Below, in pieces: positions 34,570 to 44,013 of a DNA stretch of 64,000 nucleotides (position 1 is the stretch's first letter; the number at the start of each line of letters is the position of its first letter). The DNA is from Ga0077548 sp035440445. GTDB lineage: Bacteria > Pseudomonadota > Alphaproteobacteria > Rhizobiales > Xanthobacteraceae. Where the stretch lies: positions 62,001-126,000 of the forward strand of contig DAORMJ010000004.1 in assembly GCA_035440445.1 (NCBI GenBank), in the 5' to 3' direction. The position numbers were made by a program, and so were the translations under genes. The notes beneath the pieces were generated by a model. The model was not told where the DNA came from and did not search any database. It worked only from the letters and a program-made list of their open reading frames with translations.

Positions 34570-37500
34570 GTGACGATTTCGCATTTCTTCATCAACCGGC
34601 CGATCTTCGCTTCCGTCGTCTCGATCATCATCGTGATCCTCGGCGCGGTGAGCTTCGTGCGGCTGCCAGTCGCGCAATATCCAGAAATCGCTCCGCCGGT
34701 CATTAACGTCTCGGGGCAGTATCCCGGCGCGAACGCCGAAACGGTGGCGACTACCGTGGTCGCTCCTATCGAAGAGCAGATCAACGGCGTCGAGGGCATG
34801 CTCTACATGTCCTCGAATTCGACCGCCGACGGCCGCTTCACGATTCAGGTGACCTTCGACATCGGCACCAACCTCGATCAGGCGCAGGTGCAGGTGCAGA
34901 ACCGCGTCGCGATCGCGAACCCGCGGTTGCCCGCGGAAGTGCGCAATATCGGCGTGACGGTGACGAAGTCGTCTCCCGACCTGATGCTGATCGTGCATCT
35001 CTATTCGCCGGACAAATCCCGCGACGCGCTGTTCGTATCGAACTACGCGAACCTCGAAATCAAAGACGAACTGACGCGCGTGGACGGCGTCGGCTCGATC
35101 ACCGTGTTCGGCAGTCGCGATTACGCGATGCGGGTGTGGCTCGATCCGGGCCGCATGCAGACGCTCGGGCTGACCTCGGCCGACGTTGTCGCCGCCATGC
35201 AGCGGCAGAACGTGCAGGTCGCGGGCGGTGTGCTCAACGCGCCGCCGGTCGAGAAGGGCCGCGAATTCCAGATCGCGGTGACGACGCAAGGGCGTCTCGC
35301 CAATCCGGAAGAGTTCGCGAATATCGTGATCAAGACGACCGGGAACGCGAACGTGCTCCTGAAGGACGTCGCGCGGATAGAGCTTGCGGCGCAGGATTAC
35401 GGTTCGAACTCGTATCTGAACGACAACGAGGCGGTGGCGCTTGCGATCTTCCAACGGCCGGGGTCGAACGCGCTTTCGACCGCGACCGCGATCCGCAATG
35501 CCATGAAGCAGCTTGGCGAGCGGCTGCCGCCGGGCGTCAAATACGACATCATCTACGATCCGACGCAGTTCATCTCGGAGTCCGTGAACGCGGTCGTGGA
35601 GACCATGTTCGAGGCGATCATTCTCGTGATCCTCGTGGTGGTGCTGTTCCTGCAGACCTGGCGCGCGGCGGTGATCCCGATTCTGGCGATCCCGATTTCG
35701 CTCGTCGGCACCTTCTTCCTGATGACGGTGTTCGGCTTCACCATCAACAACCTGACACTGTTCGGGCTCGTGCTTGCGATCGGTATCGTGGTCGACGACG
35801 CGATCGTGGTCGTCGAGAACGTGGAGCGCAATATCGAGGCCGGAATGGCCCCGAAAGAGGCGACCCACAAGTCGATGGACGAAGTGGGCGGCGCGCTCGT
35901 CGCAATCGCGCTGGTGCTTGCCGCGGTCTTCGTGCCGGCGGCCTTCGTGACCGGCATCTCCGGTCAGTTCTACCGGCAGTTCGCGCTCACGATCATTTCG
36001 GCGACCGCAATCTCGCTTCTGGTTTCGCTGACGCTTTCGCCGGCGATGTGCGCGCTCTTGCTGCGCCCGCACAGCCACGAGCCGCCGAAGGGTCTCGCGA
36101 TCCCGATCCGCAAGTTCTTCGGCTGGTTCAACAAGGGCTTCGACTGGCTCGCCGGCCGCTACACGCGGCTTGCCGCGCGCGCGGTGCGCATCGTCGGCAT
36201 CATGCTCGTGATCTACGTGGCGACCGTGGCGCTCGGCATGTTCCAGTTCGCGCGGACCCCGCAAGGCTTCATTCCGCAACAGGACCGCGGCTATCTCATC
36301 ATCGCCGTGCAATTGCCGCCGGGAGCAGCACTCAGCCGCACCGACGAGGTCATGAAACGCGCGACCAAGGCCGCGCTGGAAGTGCCGGGCGTGCAGCACG
36401 CGATCAACATCGTGGGCTTCTCCGGCGCGACCTTCTCTGTTGCGCCGAACGCGGGCGCGATCTTCGTGGTGCTGTCGCCGTTCAGCGAGCGGGTGGGTAA
36501 CGCAAACCTCACGGCGAGCGGCGTGCAGCAGGCGCTGTTCGCAAAGCTCGCGCCGATCCAGGAGGCGCTGACCATCGTCGTGCAGCCGCCGCCGGTGCAG
36601 GGCATCGGCAACGCGGGCGGCTTCCGCATGATGATTCAGGACCGCTCCGGGCAGGGCGCTGCCGCGCTGCAGGGCGTCGTCTATCAGATGATGGGCAAGG
36701 CCGCGCAGACGCCGGGCGTGCAACAGGTGTTCTCGCTGTTCGAGACGCAGACGCCGCAGCTTTATCTCGATATCGACCGGCAGAAGGCGCAGTTGCTCGG
36801 CGTCAACATCACCGACGTGTTCTCGTCGCTGCAGACATTTATCGGCTCGTCCTACGTCAACGACTTCAACCTGTTCGGCCGCACCTTCCGCGTGATCGCG
36901 CAGGCGGAGTCCGGCGACCGGCTCGATCCTGCGGACGTCTTGAAAATCCGCGTGCGGAACGCGGCCGGCGCGACTGTGCCGCTCGGTTCGTTCACGACCG
37001 TGCGCGACCAGTCCGGGCCTTATCGCATCCCGCGCTACAACCTTTATCCGGCGGCCGAACTCGATGGCGCGGCGGCGCAAGGCTACAGCCAGGGACAGGC
37101 GATCCAGATCATGCAGCGTCTGGCTGCGGAGACGCTGCCGCCGGGCTATTCCTATGAATGGACCACGCTCGCGTTCCAGCAACTGCGCGCTGGCAATACC
37201 GCGGTCTATGTCTTCATTCTGGCGACGATCTTCGTGTTTCTCGTGCTGGCGGCGCAGTTCGAAAGCCTGCGGTTGCCGCTCGCGGTCATCCTGATCGTGC
37301 CGATGTGTTTGATCGCGGCGATCGTGGGCGTGTTCATCTGGCGGCAGGACAATAACATCCTGACGCAAGTGGGTTTCATCGTGCTGATTGCGATGGCGTC
37401 GAAGAACGCGATCCTGATCGTGGAGTTCGCGAAACAGATCGAAGACCGCGGCGAAGATGTCTGGCACTCGGCGGTGGAGGCGGCGCGGCTGCGGTTGCGC

Positions 37501-37725
37501 CCGATCATCATGACGTCGCTGGCGTTCATCCTTGGCGTGCTGCCGATGATGCTGGCGACCGGAGCCGGCGCGGAACTGCGTCAGGCGCTCGGAACGCCAG
37601 TGGTGTTTGGCATGATCGGCGTCACGATCTTCGGTCTTATCTTTACGCCGGTGTTCTATGTGGTGGCGCGGCGGATCGGTCAGCGAAAGTCTCGTACGGC
37701 TCCTGTAGCGAGTGCGGAGCACTAA
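34570..37725 (+). CDS. RND efflux permease (HAE-1/AcrB-like)
   Basis: The 1051-residue inner-membrane pump (GTG start) has the AcrB plan: FFINRPIFASVVSIIIVILG as helix 1, two large periplasmic loops, helix 4 with GIVVDDAIVVVENVERN, whose Asp pair drives proton transfer, and a second set of helices ending in MLATGAGAELRQALGTPVVFGMIGVT. The length is normal. With the adaptor it exports hydrophobic or amphiphilic compounds. A molybdenum hydroxylase large subunit starts 12 nt downstream, an unusual partner. Confidence 0.94.
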   Translation: MTISHFFINRPIFASVVSIIIVILGAVSFVRLPVAQYPEIAPPVINVSGQYPGANAETVATTVVAPIEEQINGVEGMLYMSSNSTADGRFTIQVTFDIGTNLDQAQVQVQNRVAIANPRLPAEVRNIGVTVTKSSPDLMLIVHLYSPDKSRDALFVSNYANLEIKDELTRVDGVGSITVFGSRDYAMRVWLDPGRMQTLGLTSADVVAAMQRQNVQVAGGVLNAPPVEKGREFQIAVTTQGRLANPEEFANIVIKTTGNANVLLKDVARIELAAQDYGSNSYLNDNEAVALAIFQRPGSNALSTATAIRNAMKQLGERLPPGVKYDIIYDPTQFISESVNAVVETMFEAIILVILVVVLFLQTWRAAVIPILAIPISLVGTFFLMTVFGFTINNLTLFGLVLAIGIVVDDAIVVVENVERNIEAGMAPKEATHKSMDEVGGALVAIALVLAAVFVPAAFVTGISGQFYRQFALTIISATAISLLVSLTLSPAMCALLLRPHSHEPPKGLAIPIRKFFGWFNKGFDWLAGRYTRLAARAVRIVGIMLVIYVATVALGMFQFARTPQGFIPQQDRGYLIIAVQLPPGAALSRTDEVMKRATKAALEVPGVQHAINIVGFSGATFSVAPNAGAIFVVLSPFSERVGNANLTASGVQQALFAKLAPIQEALTIVVQPPPVQGIGNAGGFRMMIQDRSGQGAAALQGVVYQMMGKAAQTPGVQQVFSLFETQTPQLYLDIDRQKAQLLGVNITDVFSSLQTFIGSSYVNDFNLFGRTFRVIAQAESGDRLDPADVLKIRVRNAAGATVPLGSFTTVRDQSGPYRIPRYNLYPAAELDGAAAQGYSQGQAIQIMQRLAAETLPPGYSYEWTTLAFQQLRAGNTAVYVFILATIFVFLVLAAQFESLRLPLAVILIVPMCLIAAIVGVFIWRQDNNILTQVGFIVLIAMASKNAILIVEFAKQIEDRGEDVWHSAVEAARLRLRPIIMTSLAFILGVLPMMLATGAGAELRQALGTPVVFGMIGVTIFGLIFTPVFYVVARRIGQRKSRTAPVASAEH

Positions 37726-37737
37726 TGGAGTGAGCGC

Positions 37738-40044
37738 ATGCGGCCATTGAAATTCGGTGCGGGGCAACCGCACCGGCGTCTCGAAGATCCGCCGCTGATC
37801 ACGGGGCAAGGCCGCTTCGTTGCCGATTGTGTTCCGGAAGAAAGCCTGCGCGCCGCCGTGCTCCGCTCGCCGCATGCGCATGCCAAGTTCAGGATTGTCA
37901 GCACGGAAGCCGCGCAAGCGCTGCCCGGCGTGAAGCTGATCCTGACGGCGGCGGACGTCACGCATTTCACTCATCTGCAATGCCGCGCGGCGGGCTTCAT
38001 CAAGCCCGTGGACGAGAAGTCGTGCTTCGTGCCGCCTTATGAGGTGCTTTGCACCGACGAGGTCCGGCATGTCGGCGATGCCATCGCCTTCGTCGTCGCG
38101 GAGAGTGTCACTGCCGCGCGCAATGCGCTTGAAGCCATCGAGGTCGAGTGGGAGCCGCTGCCCGCCGTTTCCGGCACCGCCGACGCTGCGAAAGCAGGCG
38201 CCGCGCAAGTCTGGCCGGGCCGAGACAACAACAAGGCCTATATCGCCGACATCGGCGACAAAGCGGCGGCGGAGCAGGCCTTCGCTTCGGCGGCGCGTAT
38301 CGTAAAGATCGAGATCGTGAACCAGCGGCTGGTCACGAATTTCATGGAGACGCGCGGGGTCGTCGTCTCCTATGGCGACGACGGGCGCTATACCATGACG
38401 GTGTCGAGCCAGGGCGCGAACATGATTCACGCCAGCGTTTGCGGAATCATGAGGCTCGAGAAAAGTCGCCTGCGCGTACTGACGCACGATGTCGGCGGCG
38501 GTTTCGGCACCAAGGCGCCTGCCTATCGCGAATATGTGCTGGCAGCACTTGCCGCCGAGAAGTTGCGCGCTCCGGTCGCATGGATCGCGGATCGCAGCGA
38601 GCATTTCATCGGCGACAATCAGGGCCGCGATCACGTCACGCTTGCTGAAATGGCGATCGACGAGAATGCGAAATTTCTCGCGATGCGGCTCCACTGTACC
38701 GCGAACATGGGCGCCTATTACTCGGAAGTCGCGCCCTACATTCCCTATCTCGGGGCGTCGATGATGACCGGCGTCTATGACATTCCGGCCGTCTATGGCC
38801 GCGTGCATACGGTATGGACGCATACCGTGCCGGTGGATGCCTATCGCGGCGCGGGCCGGCCGGAAGCGGCCTATCTCATCGAGCGGCTGGTTGATGCGGT
38901 CGCGCTCGAAACGGGCATCGCGCCGGAAGAAGTGCGCCGCCGAAATTTCATTCGCAAAGAAGCGATGCCCTACAAGACCGCAACGGCGCGGGTCTATGAC
39001 AGCGGCGACTTCGATCAGCATTTGACGCGCGCGCTGGAAGCCTCCGGTCACGCCGGGTTTTCCGTGCGTCACGCGGAGTCGAAGAAGAGCGGCAAGCTGC
39101 GCGGAATCGGGATCGCGAGTTACATCGAGGCCTGCGGTCAGACCATGCCGGAGACTTCGAAGGTGCGGATCGAGCCGGACGGCACGGCGACGGTGTTGAT
39201 AGGCACGCAAACCAACGGGCAGGGTCACGCCACCACGTTCCGCCAACTCGTGCATGACGAACTCGGTTTGCCGCTCGAGCAGATCAACGTCCTCACCGGC
39301 GACACCGATCTCATTCCGACGGGCGGCGGCACGGTCGGTTCGCGCTCGATGCCGACCGGCGGTTCTGCGGTACAGAAAGCCACAGTAACGCTTGCGCAGA
39401 AGCTGAAGGCGCTTGCCGCCGAGCACCTCGACGCCGCGCAGGACGACATCGAAATCGCGGACGGACTGGTTCGCGTGCGCGGCACCAATCGGGCCCTGTC
39501 TTTTGCCGAACTGGCGGCAAAGCCCGGCGTTTCGGTGGATCAGCTCACCGGCATTGAAAAGAATTTCATGCCGCCCGCGCCGACTTATCCGAACGGAACG
39601 CATGTCTGCGAGGTCGAGATCGATCCGGAGACAGGCCACGTCGATTTCACGAATTACACCGTGGTCGATGACTTCGGCGTCACGCTGAACCCACTGCTTC
39701 TCGAGGGGCAGGTGCACGGCGGCGTCGGGCAGGGCATCGGGCAGGCGATCATGGAAAACACCATCTATGACGCGGACGGCCAGCTTCTTTCCGCCTCGCT
39801 GATGGATTACGCGCTGCCACGCGCGGCAGACGTGCCGAACTATGCATTCGAAACGAAGAACGTCCGCTGCACGACCAATCCGCTCGGCGTGAAGGGAGCG
39901 GGCGAGGCGGGCGCGATCGGCTCATGTCCTGCGATCATCAACGCGGTGGTGGATGCGCTGCATCGCGCCTACGGCATCCGGCATATCGACATGCCGGCCT
40001 CGCCGCAGCGCATTTGGCAGGCGATCCAGGCCGCGCGGCATTAG
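37738..40044 (+). CDS. Orphan molybdopterin-binding large subunit of xanthine oxidase family
   Basis: The 768-residue product is a second molybdenum hydroxylase large subunit. It has RLEDPPLITGQGRFVADC at the start, GGGFGTKAPAYRE in the pterin region, the loop AYRGAGR that defines form II, and the catalytic Glu in GAGEAGA. No iron-sulfur or FAD subunit gene lies near it, so it needs subunits from elsewhere in the genome or acts differently. It starts 12 nt after the RND permease and is probably in the same transcript. Several similar orphan subunits are known in alphaproteobacteria; the substrate is unknown. It is clearly a paralogue of the coxL-like subunit at 9838. Confidence 0.87.
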   Translation: MRPLKFGAGQPHRRLEDPPLITGQGRFVADCVPEESLRAAVLRSPHAHAKFRIVSTEAAQALPGVKLILTAADVTHFTHLQCRAAGFIKPVDEKSCFVPPYEVLCTDEVRHVGDAIAFVVAESVTAARNALEAIEVEWEPLPAVSGTADAAKAGAAQVWPGRDNNKAYIADIGDKAAAEQAFASAARIVKIEIVNQRLVTNFMETRGVVVSYGDDGRYTMTVSSQGANMIHASVCGIMRLEKSRLRVLTHDVGGGFGTKAPAYREYVLAALAAEKLRAPVAWIADRSEHFIGDNQGRDHVTLAEMAIDENAKFLAMRLHCTANMGAYYSEVAPYIPYLGASMMTGVYDIPAVYGRVHTVWTHTVPVDAYRGAGRPEAAYLIERLVDAVALETGIAPEEVRRRNFIRKEAMPYKTATARVYDSGDFDQHLTRALEASGHAGFSVRHAESKKSGKLRGIGIASYIEACGQTMPETSKVRIEPDGTATVLIGTQTNGQGHATTFRQLVHDELGLPLEQINVLTGDTDLIPTGGGTVGSRSMPTGGSAVQKATVTLAQKLKALAAEHLDAAQDDIEIADGLVRVRGTNRALSFAELAAKPGVSVDQLTGIEKNFMPPAPTYPNGTHVCEVEIDPETGHVDFTNYTVVDDFGVTLNPLLLEGQVHGGVGQGIGQAIMENTIYDADGQLLSASLMDYALPRAADVPNYAFETKNVRCTTNPLGVKGAGEAGAIGSCPAIINAVVDALHRAYGIRHIDMPASPQRIWQAIQAARH

Positions 40045-40131
40045 TTCCCGCATGGCGGTATGCGCAGAGCGGGCTTTATCTTCGTACGGTAAAAAGGCAT
40101 AGCTGGTGACGCAACCGGCGCTACTTTTTCC

Positions 40132-41061
40132 ATGAACGTGTTTCTCGGTATTGCGCTTCAGCTCGGCGCGACGTTTCTGTTTACGCTGATGGGCGCGCTG
40201 ATCCGCGCGCTCGGCGATCGTATTCCGATCGGCGAGATGGTGTTTTTTCGGAGCGCTCTGGCGCTGCTGCCGCTGTTGCTGATGCTGATCTGGCGGCATG
40301 AGCTGACCTCCGGGCTGCAAATGAAACATCCCGCGCGGCACGTGACGCGCGCATTCACCGGCATCGTCGCGATGGTCCTGATGTTTCTCGGTCTGCAGCG
40401 CCTGCCGCTCGCAGACTCGACGGCGATCAGCTTCATCACGCCGCTCTTCAACGTAGCGCTTGCGGCGATCTTTCTGGGCGAGGTGGTGCGGCTCTGGCGC
40501 TGGAGTGCGGTCTTCGTGGGCTTCGCAGGCGTGCTCATCATGCTCTCGCCGCACCTCAGCATGACGTCATGGAGTTCGAGCACGGCGGCGGGCGCGGTCA
40601 TGACACTGTTCGGAGCGTTCTTTACTTCCGCAGCGATGACGCAGGTGCGCAGCATGACGAAGATCGAAACGACTGCCTCGCTGGTGTTCTCGTTTCAGTT
40701 GATCGCGGCGGTAGCAGCGCTCGCCACCATTCCGTGGGGATGGGTGATGCCGTCGTGGCAGGATTTCCTGTTGCTTTGCGGGGTCGGCATTTTTGGCGGC
40801 ATCGCGCAGATTCTGCTCACCTATTCCTATCGCCATGCCCCGGCTTCGGTGGTTGCACCGTTTTCCTATACCGCGATGATTTGGGCGGTGGTGCTGGGCT
40901 ATCTCATGTTCAGCGAGTTGCCGGACATGATCGTGCTGGCCGGAGCCGCGGTCGTCGTTGCGGCAGGCCTTTTCGTGATCTTCCGCGAGCGTGCCCTCGG
41001 TATCAATCGCCAGAAAGAAAAAGAAGCGTCGGCGCCGCCGGCGGGGCCGCCGGTCGAGTGA
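40132..41061 (+). CDS. DMT superfamily EamA transporter
   Basis: The 309-residue protein has ten predicted hydrophobic segments and two EamA repeats (about residues 5-135 and 150-285), with typical motifs GALIRALGDRIPIGEMVFFRS and YRHAPASVVAPFSYTAMIWAVVLGYL in the second half. Such carriers export small metabolites or amino acids, but the substrate is not predictable. It lies 87 nt after the orphan hydroxylase gene and abuts the stop of the convergent AsnC-domain gene (41062). Confidence 0.87.
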   Translation: MNVFLGIALQLGATFLFTLMGALIRALGDRIPIGEMVFFRSALALLPLLLMLIWRHELTSGLQMKHPARHVTRAFTGIVAMVLMFLGLQRLPLADSTAISFITPLFNVALAAIFLGEVVRLWRWSAVFVGFAGVLIMLSPHLSMTSWSSSTAAGAVMTLFGAFFTSAAMTQVRSMTKIETTASLVFSFQLIAAVAALATIPWGWVMPSWQDFLLLCGVGIFGGIAQILLTYSYRHAPASVVAPFSYTAMIWAVVLGYLMFSELPDMIVLAGAAVVVAAGLFVIFRERALGINRQKEKEASAPPAGPPVE

Positions 41062-41301
41062 TCAGCCGAAGGCCTTGAACGTGATGATCGTTCGCGTGTC
41101 CTGAATGCCGGGAATGATCTGCACTTTCTCGTTCACGAAGTGGCCGATATCGGTGCCTTCATCGACATAGAACTTTGCCAGCAGGTCGAATTCTCCCGCG
41201 GTCGAATAGACTTCGGAGGCGATCTCGGCGTCTGCAAGCGCGTTGGCGACATCGTAGGATTTGCCAAGCTGGCACTTGATCTGGACGAAGAACGGAATCA
41301 T
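41062..41301 (-). CDS. Stand-alone Lrp/AsnC ligand-binding (RAM) domain protein
   Basis: The 79-residue protein consists only of an alpha-beta RAM domain: it starts FFVQIKCQLGKSYDVANAL and contains AGEFDLLAKFYV and VNEKVQIIPGIQDTRTIITFKAF, with no DNA-binding helix-turn-helix. Small RAM-only proteins are widespread and can bind amino acids or pair with full-length Lrp proteins, but their roles are poorly known. It converges with the EamA transporter with stop codons adjacent. Confidence 0.85.
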   Translation of the reverse strand: MIPFFVQIKCQLGKSYDVANALADAEIASEVYSTAGEFDLLAKFYVDEGTDIGHFVNEKVQIIPGIQDTRTIITFKAFG

Positions 41302-41433
41302 GCGGCGCCTCCGGCGGTTCTCTGGATGGCGAGGGGAGCAAAAAGCGGGAAGACTTGCAAGCTCTTAGGTCTTGAAGACGCTGGTTCCGTCCCATAGTTT
41401 CGCCAGCAACAAGAAAAGGGAGACAAACGAGGA

Positions 41434-42240
41434 ATGATTCCCATTGCGGTAACGATCGCCGGGTCGGATTCGGGAGGCGGTGCGGGCATTCAGGCCGATC
41501 TGAAGACTTTTTCGGCGCTCGGCGTCTATGGAGCTTCGGTGATCGCGGCCTTGACCGCGCAGAATACCAAGGGCGTCACGGGCATCCATGACGTGCCGGC
41601 TGAATTTATCGCGGCCCAGATCGATGCCGTCTATTCGGACCTGAAAGTCCGCGCGACCAAGATCGGGATGCTGTCGCAGCCGGCGGCGATCGAAGCGGTG
41701 GCTTCTGGCTTGAAAAAGTACCGCGCTCGAAACGTTGTCCTTGATCCGGTGATGGTCGCGGCGTCTGGCGATCGGTTGCTGGTCCCGGAAGCGATTGAGA
41801 CGATCAAGCGCGAACTCTTTCCGGTTGCCGATCTGATTACGCCCAATCTCGCGGAAGCCGCCGCACTTCTCGGCCAGCCGGTCGCCAAGCACGAAAACGA
41901 AATGGCGGCGCAAGGCGAGGCGCTGCTCGCGCTCGGTGCAAGGGCCGTGCTCGTCAAAGGCGGGCACACCGAAACGCGCTACGCGGTCGACGTGCTGATC
42001 GAGCCTTCCGGCGTCCGGCGTTTCACGGCCGAGCGGATCGAGACGAAGAACAATCACGGCACCGGCTGTACGCTGTCTTCGGCGATCGCTGCCAATCTCG
42101 CGAAGGGACTCGTGCTGCACGATGCGCTTGCCGCAGCGAAAGGCTACATCACCGACGCGCTCAGAGCGGGTATCGATCTCGGCGTCGGAAGCGGCAGGGG
42201 GCCGGTGCATCACTTCCATGCCTTGTGGCGAAATCGCTGA
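41434..42240 (+). CDS. thiD: Hydroxymethylpyrimidine/phosphomethylpyrimidine kinase
   Basis: The 268-residue ribokinase-fold enzyme has AGSDSGGGAGIQADLKTFSALGVYG, DPVMVAASGDRLL and the anion-hole motif GTGCTLSSAIAANLAKG with the catalytic Cys/Asp region. It phosphorylates HMP and then HMP-P in thiamine synthesis. No thiE or thiamine riboswitch adjoins: I looked in the 132-bp leader and saw none of the conserved TPP elements. It converges with the porin gene (12 nt between the two). Confidence 0.92.
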   Translation: MIPIAVTIAGSDSGGGAGIQADLKTFSALGVYGASVIAALTAQNTKGVTGIHDVPAEFIAAQIDAVYSDLKVRATKIGMLSQPAAIEAVASGLKKYRARNVVLDPVMVAASGDRLLVPEAIETIKRELFPVADLITPNLAEAAALLGQPVAKHENEMAAQGEALLALGARAVLVKGGHTETRYAVDVLIEPSGVRRFTAERIETKNNHGTGCTLSSAIAANLAKGLVLHDALAAAKGYITDALRAGIDLGVGSGRGPVHHFHALWRNR

Positions 42241-42252
42241 AGCGTCGTCGTC

Positions 42253-43629
42253 TTAAAAAGTCATCGTGCTGCGAATGCCGATCAGCGCGCCGTTGCGGAT
42301 AGCGTGTTCAGGCCTATGCGGATCGCTGATATGCCCGCCGGGATGGACGATGTACTGAACCAATGGTTGCAGCATCCAACCCGCTCGCATTTCGATCTGA
42401 TAGTTGAGTTCGAAAATCAGTTCGTGGTTGCGAACCGGATGCGCGATACCGGTGAAAAAGTTGCTGTCGTGGTCCAGTGAGCGCAGGTGTTCCGAGACGC
42501 GCGCGTAAATGAAACCGGCGTTCAGCTTGTCGGCGCGGCGGGAAGCAAAGGGGCCGGTGAAGACGAAGCCGCCATCGACATAAAGGCTGATGACGCTGCG
42601 GTCCGCGGGACTTGCGAAGACGCGGGCGAAGACGCCGATGCCGCTATCGGGGCCGCCGCCTTTCGGGCGATAAAGCTGTTGATCGATGACGCCATAGATG
42701 CCGCTGGTGCCGCGGAATTGCCGCGCCAGTCCGCTGCTCAAGGGGTTCGCCAGAGATAGTCCGGCGCTATCGAAGTGCTGATCCTCGAACTTTCCGAAAT
42801 GATGCCAGGCACCGAGCCGTATGGTCCGGGCTAGGCCCTGATCTTCTTTCGCGTGATTGTAGCGATGCTGCACTTCGCCGATGACGAGCGGCGGATCGTT
42901 GACGCGGAAATTGGTCCCGGTGCGATTGACGGTTCCTTCTTCGCCGGGATTTCCGTTGAACACGCCGAACAGCGCCGACCAAGCCGGTGTGGGCTCGAAC
43001 TTGAAGCGTATGCCGGGCGTGGCGAGAGGGTAGGCCGGCCCGCCCGCGGGGAGATTTGCTCCCGTGATCGCCGGCCAGTCGTTGCTGAGCAGCCCAAGGC
43101 TGTAGCTGCTGATGAAGAACTCTTCGTCCGCCGCAAGCTGGCCGAAGCGAATGCTGAAGCGGTCGTCGAAGAATTTTCGCTCGAGCCAGAATTCGGACAG
43201 GCGCGTCGTCGGCTTGGCTTCGATATTGCTGATGGTGATCAGGCCGTGGAAATGATCGTCGCGCATGCTCCGCGTGCGATGGATCTGAAAGACGTTGCTG
43301 TAAAACGTCAGTCCCTGCCATCCGAAGAGCTTGTCGAGGTCCGCGCTGACGGAAGCGTTGACCTTGCCGGCGTAGCGCGCGCCGCGCCGTACCCCTCCCG
43401 AAACATTGCCGAGGAGGTCGCTCGTATAGAGCAGCGAAAAGGAGAGGCCGCGTTCCTGTAGCGCCGCCCGCGCCTTCGCAAGACTGTCATTGCCCAACGT
43501 TAGCGTCTCTGCCGGTGCTGGTTGAGCCGCAAAGCCCGCCAGAAGCGCAAGCACGGACACTGCGATCGCCTTCCTGATTTTGCGGAGGGCGGCGGGGCGG
43601 CTCCGGCCGGTATTTTCTTGCGGTGACAA
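42253..43629 (-). CDS. OprB-family carbohydrate-selective porin
   Basis: The 458-residue product has an N-terminal signal peptide with basic KIRKA, hydrophobic VSVLALLAGFAA and a likely cleavage after APA, then a beta-barrel sequence with RLSEFWLERKFFDDRFSIRFGQLAADEEF, ending in Phe (TMTF), as in outer-membrane barrels. It matches the OprB porin family. The frame starts at a TTG at 43629; no ATG with a usable signal peptide lies nearer. Two Fur-box-like palindromes sit 28-85 nt upstream, so iron or manganese control is plausible. Substrate specificity is inferred from family only. Confidence 0.85.
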   Translation of the reverse strand: MSPQENTGRSRPAALRKIRKAIAVSVLALLAGFAAQPAPAETLTLGNDSLAKARAALQERGLSFSLLYTSDLLGNVSGGVRRGARYAGKVNASVSADLDKLFGWQGLTFYSNVFQIHRTRSMRDDHFHGLITISNIEAKPTTRLSEFWLERKFFDDRFSIRFGQLAADEEFFISSYSLGLLSNDWPAITGANLPAGGPAYPLATPGIRFKFEPTPAWSALFGVFNGNPGEEGTVNRTGTNFRVNDPPLVIGEVQHRYNHAKEDQGLARTIRLGAWHHFGKFEDQHFDSAGLSLANPLSSGLARQFRGTSGIYGVIDQQLYRPKGGGPDSGIGVFARVFASPADRSVISLYVDGGFVFTGPFASRRADKLNAGFIYARVSEHLRSLDHDSNFFTGIAHPVRNHELIFELNYQIEMRAGWMLQPLVQYIVHPGGHISDPHRPEHAIRNGALIGIRSTMTF

Positions 43630-43656
43630 ATCGGGCTTTCAGCAGCTTGGATATAT

Positions 43657-43683
43657 TGCAAATGCGAACTATTCGCATTTGCA
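43657..43683. promoter_or_regulatory. Fur-box-like palindrome upstream of the porin
   Basis: TGCAAATGCGAA and TTCGCATTTGCA are perfect 12-base arms around CTA. The core TGCGAAC-T-ATTCGCA fits the 7-1-7 pattern of Fur-family sites (TGnnAATnATTnnCA) with one deviation. It lies 28-54 nt upstream of the porin start, where it would overlap a promoter. The bound regulator (Fur, Mur or another) is inferred, not shown. Confidence 0.55.
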
Positions 43684-43975
43684 GAATGGATAGCCTAACT
43701 GCGAACCATTCGCAACTGCCGGCGGGCGCTCGGGCGGCGCTAGTTGTTGTGGGCAGCGGCTGGCGCGGAGACTTGCAAGCCAACGCGCGGTGCACGACGG
43801 CTCGTGCGAAGGCGGCAGGTAGCGCGTGCTGGGTTCTTGCGAAGGAAGGCCGTGGATGGCCGCGCTCCGCGGCGGCGTTAAGGGCCGACTTCAGGCGTCA
43901 GAAAAAATTGTGCGGTTGCGCTGCGACTTGCCGAAGGAGAGCGCTTCAACGGCGCGCGGCTGTCGTTCAGAAAGT
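43684..43975. other. Non-coding interval between porin and FAH gene
   Basis: Apart from the second Fur-like box at its start and the terminator hairpin that borders its end, I see no gene here. Short open frames exist on both strands but lack recognisable protein patterns, and they overlap regulatory sequence. The whole interval between the porin start (43629) and the FAH stop (44014) is 384 bases. Confidence 0.6.
43700..43714. promoter_or_regulatory. Second Fur-box-like palindrome upstream of the porin
   Basis: TGCGAACCATTCGCA is a 6-3-6 palindrome that differs from the core of the neighbouring site by a single central base. Two nearly identical boxes spaced 42 bases centre to centre upstream of one gene argue for real regulator binding rather than chance. 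Confidence 0.5.
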
Positions 43976-44006
43976 CGGCTGCCCGGGTATCGGTCCCGGG
44001 CAGCCG
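43976..44006 (-). terminator. Likely intrinsic terminator of the FAH-family gene
   Basis: CGGCTGCCCGGG (43976-43987) and CCCGGGCAGCCG (43995-44006) are perfect 12-base arms around a 7-base loop, 7 nt after the TAA at 44014 on the minus strand. The following minus-strand bases (ACTTTCTG) form only a weak T-rich tail, so efficiency may be modest. Confidence 0.65.
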
Positions 44007-44013
44007 GTAGTGC

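Noticed and set aside
34114..39717. An open frame of about 1867 codons on the minus strand, opposite the RND pump and hydroxylase genes
   Set aside because: It lies entirely antisense to well-supported genes, its translation is rich in Arg, His and Asp with no recognisable domain, and such long antisense frames are expected from codon bias in GC-rich DNA.
41302..41433. TPP riboswitch before thiD
   Set aside because: The conserved CTGAGA and ACCTGATC-type elements are absent.
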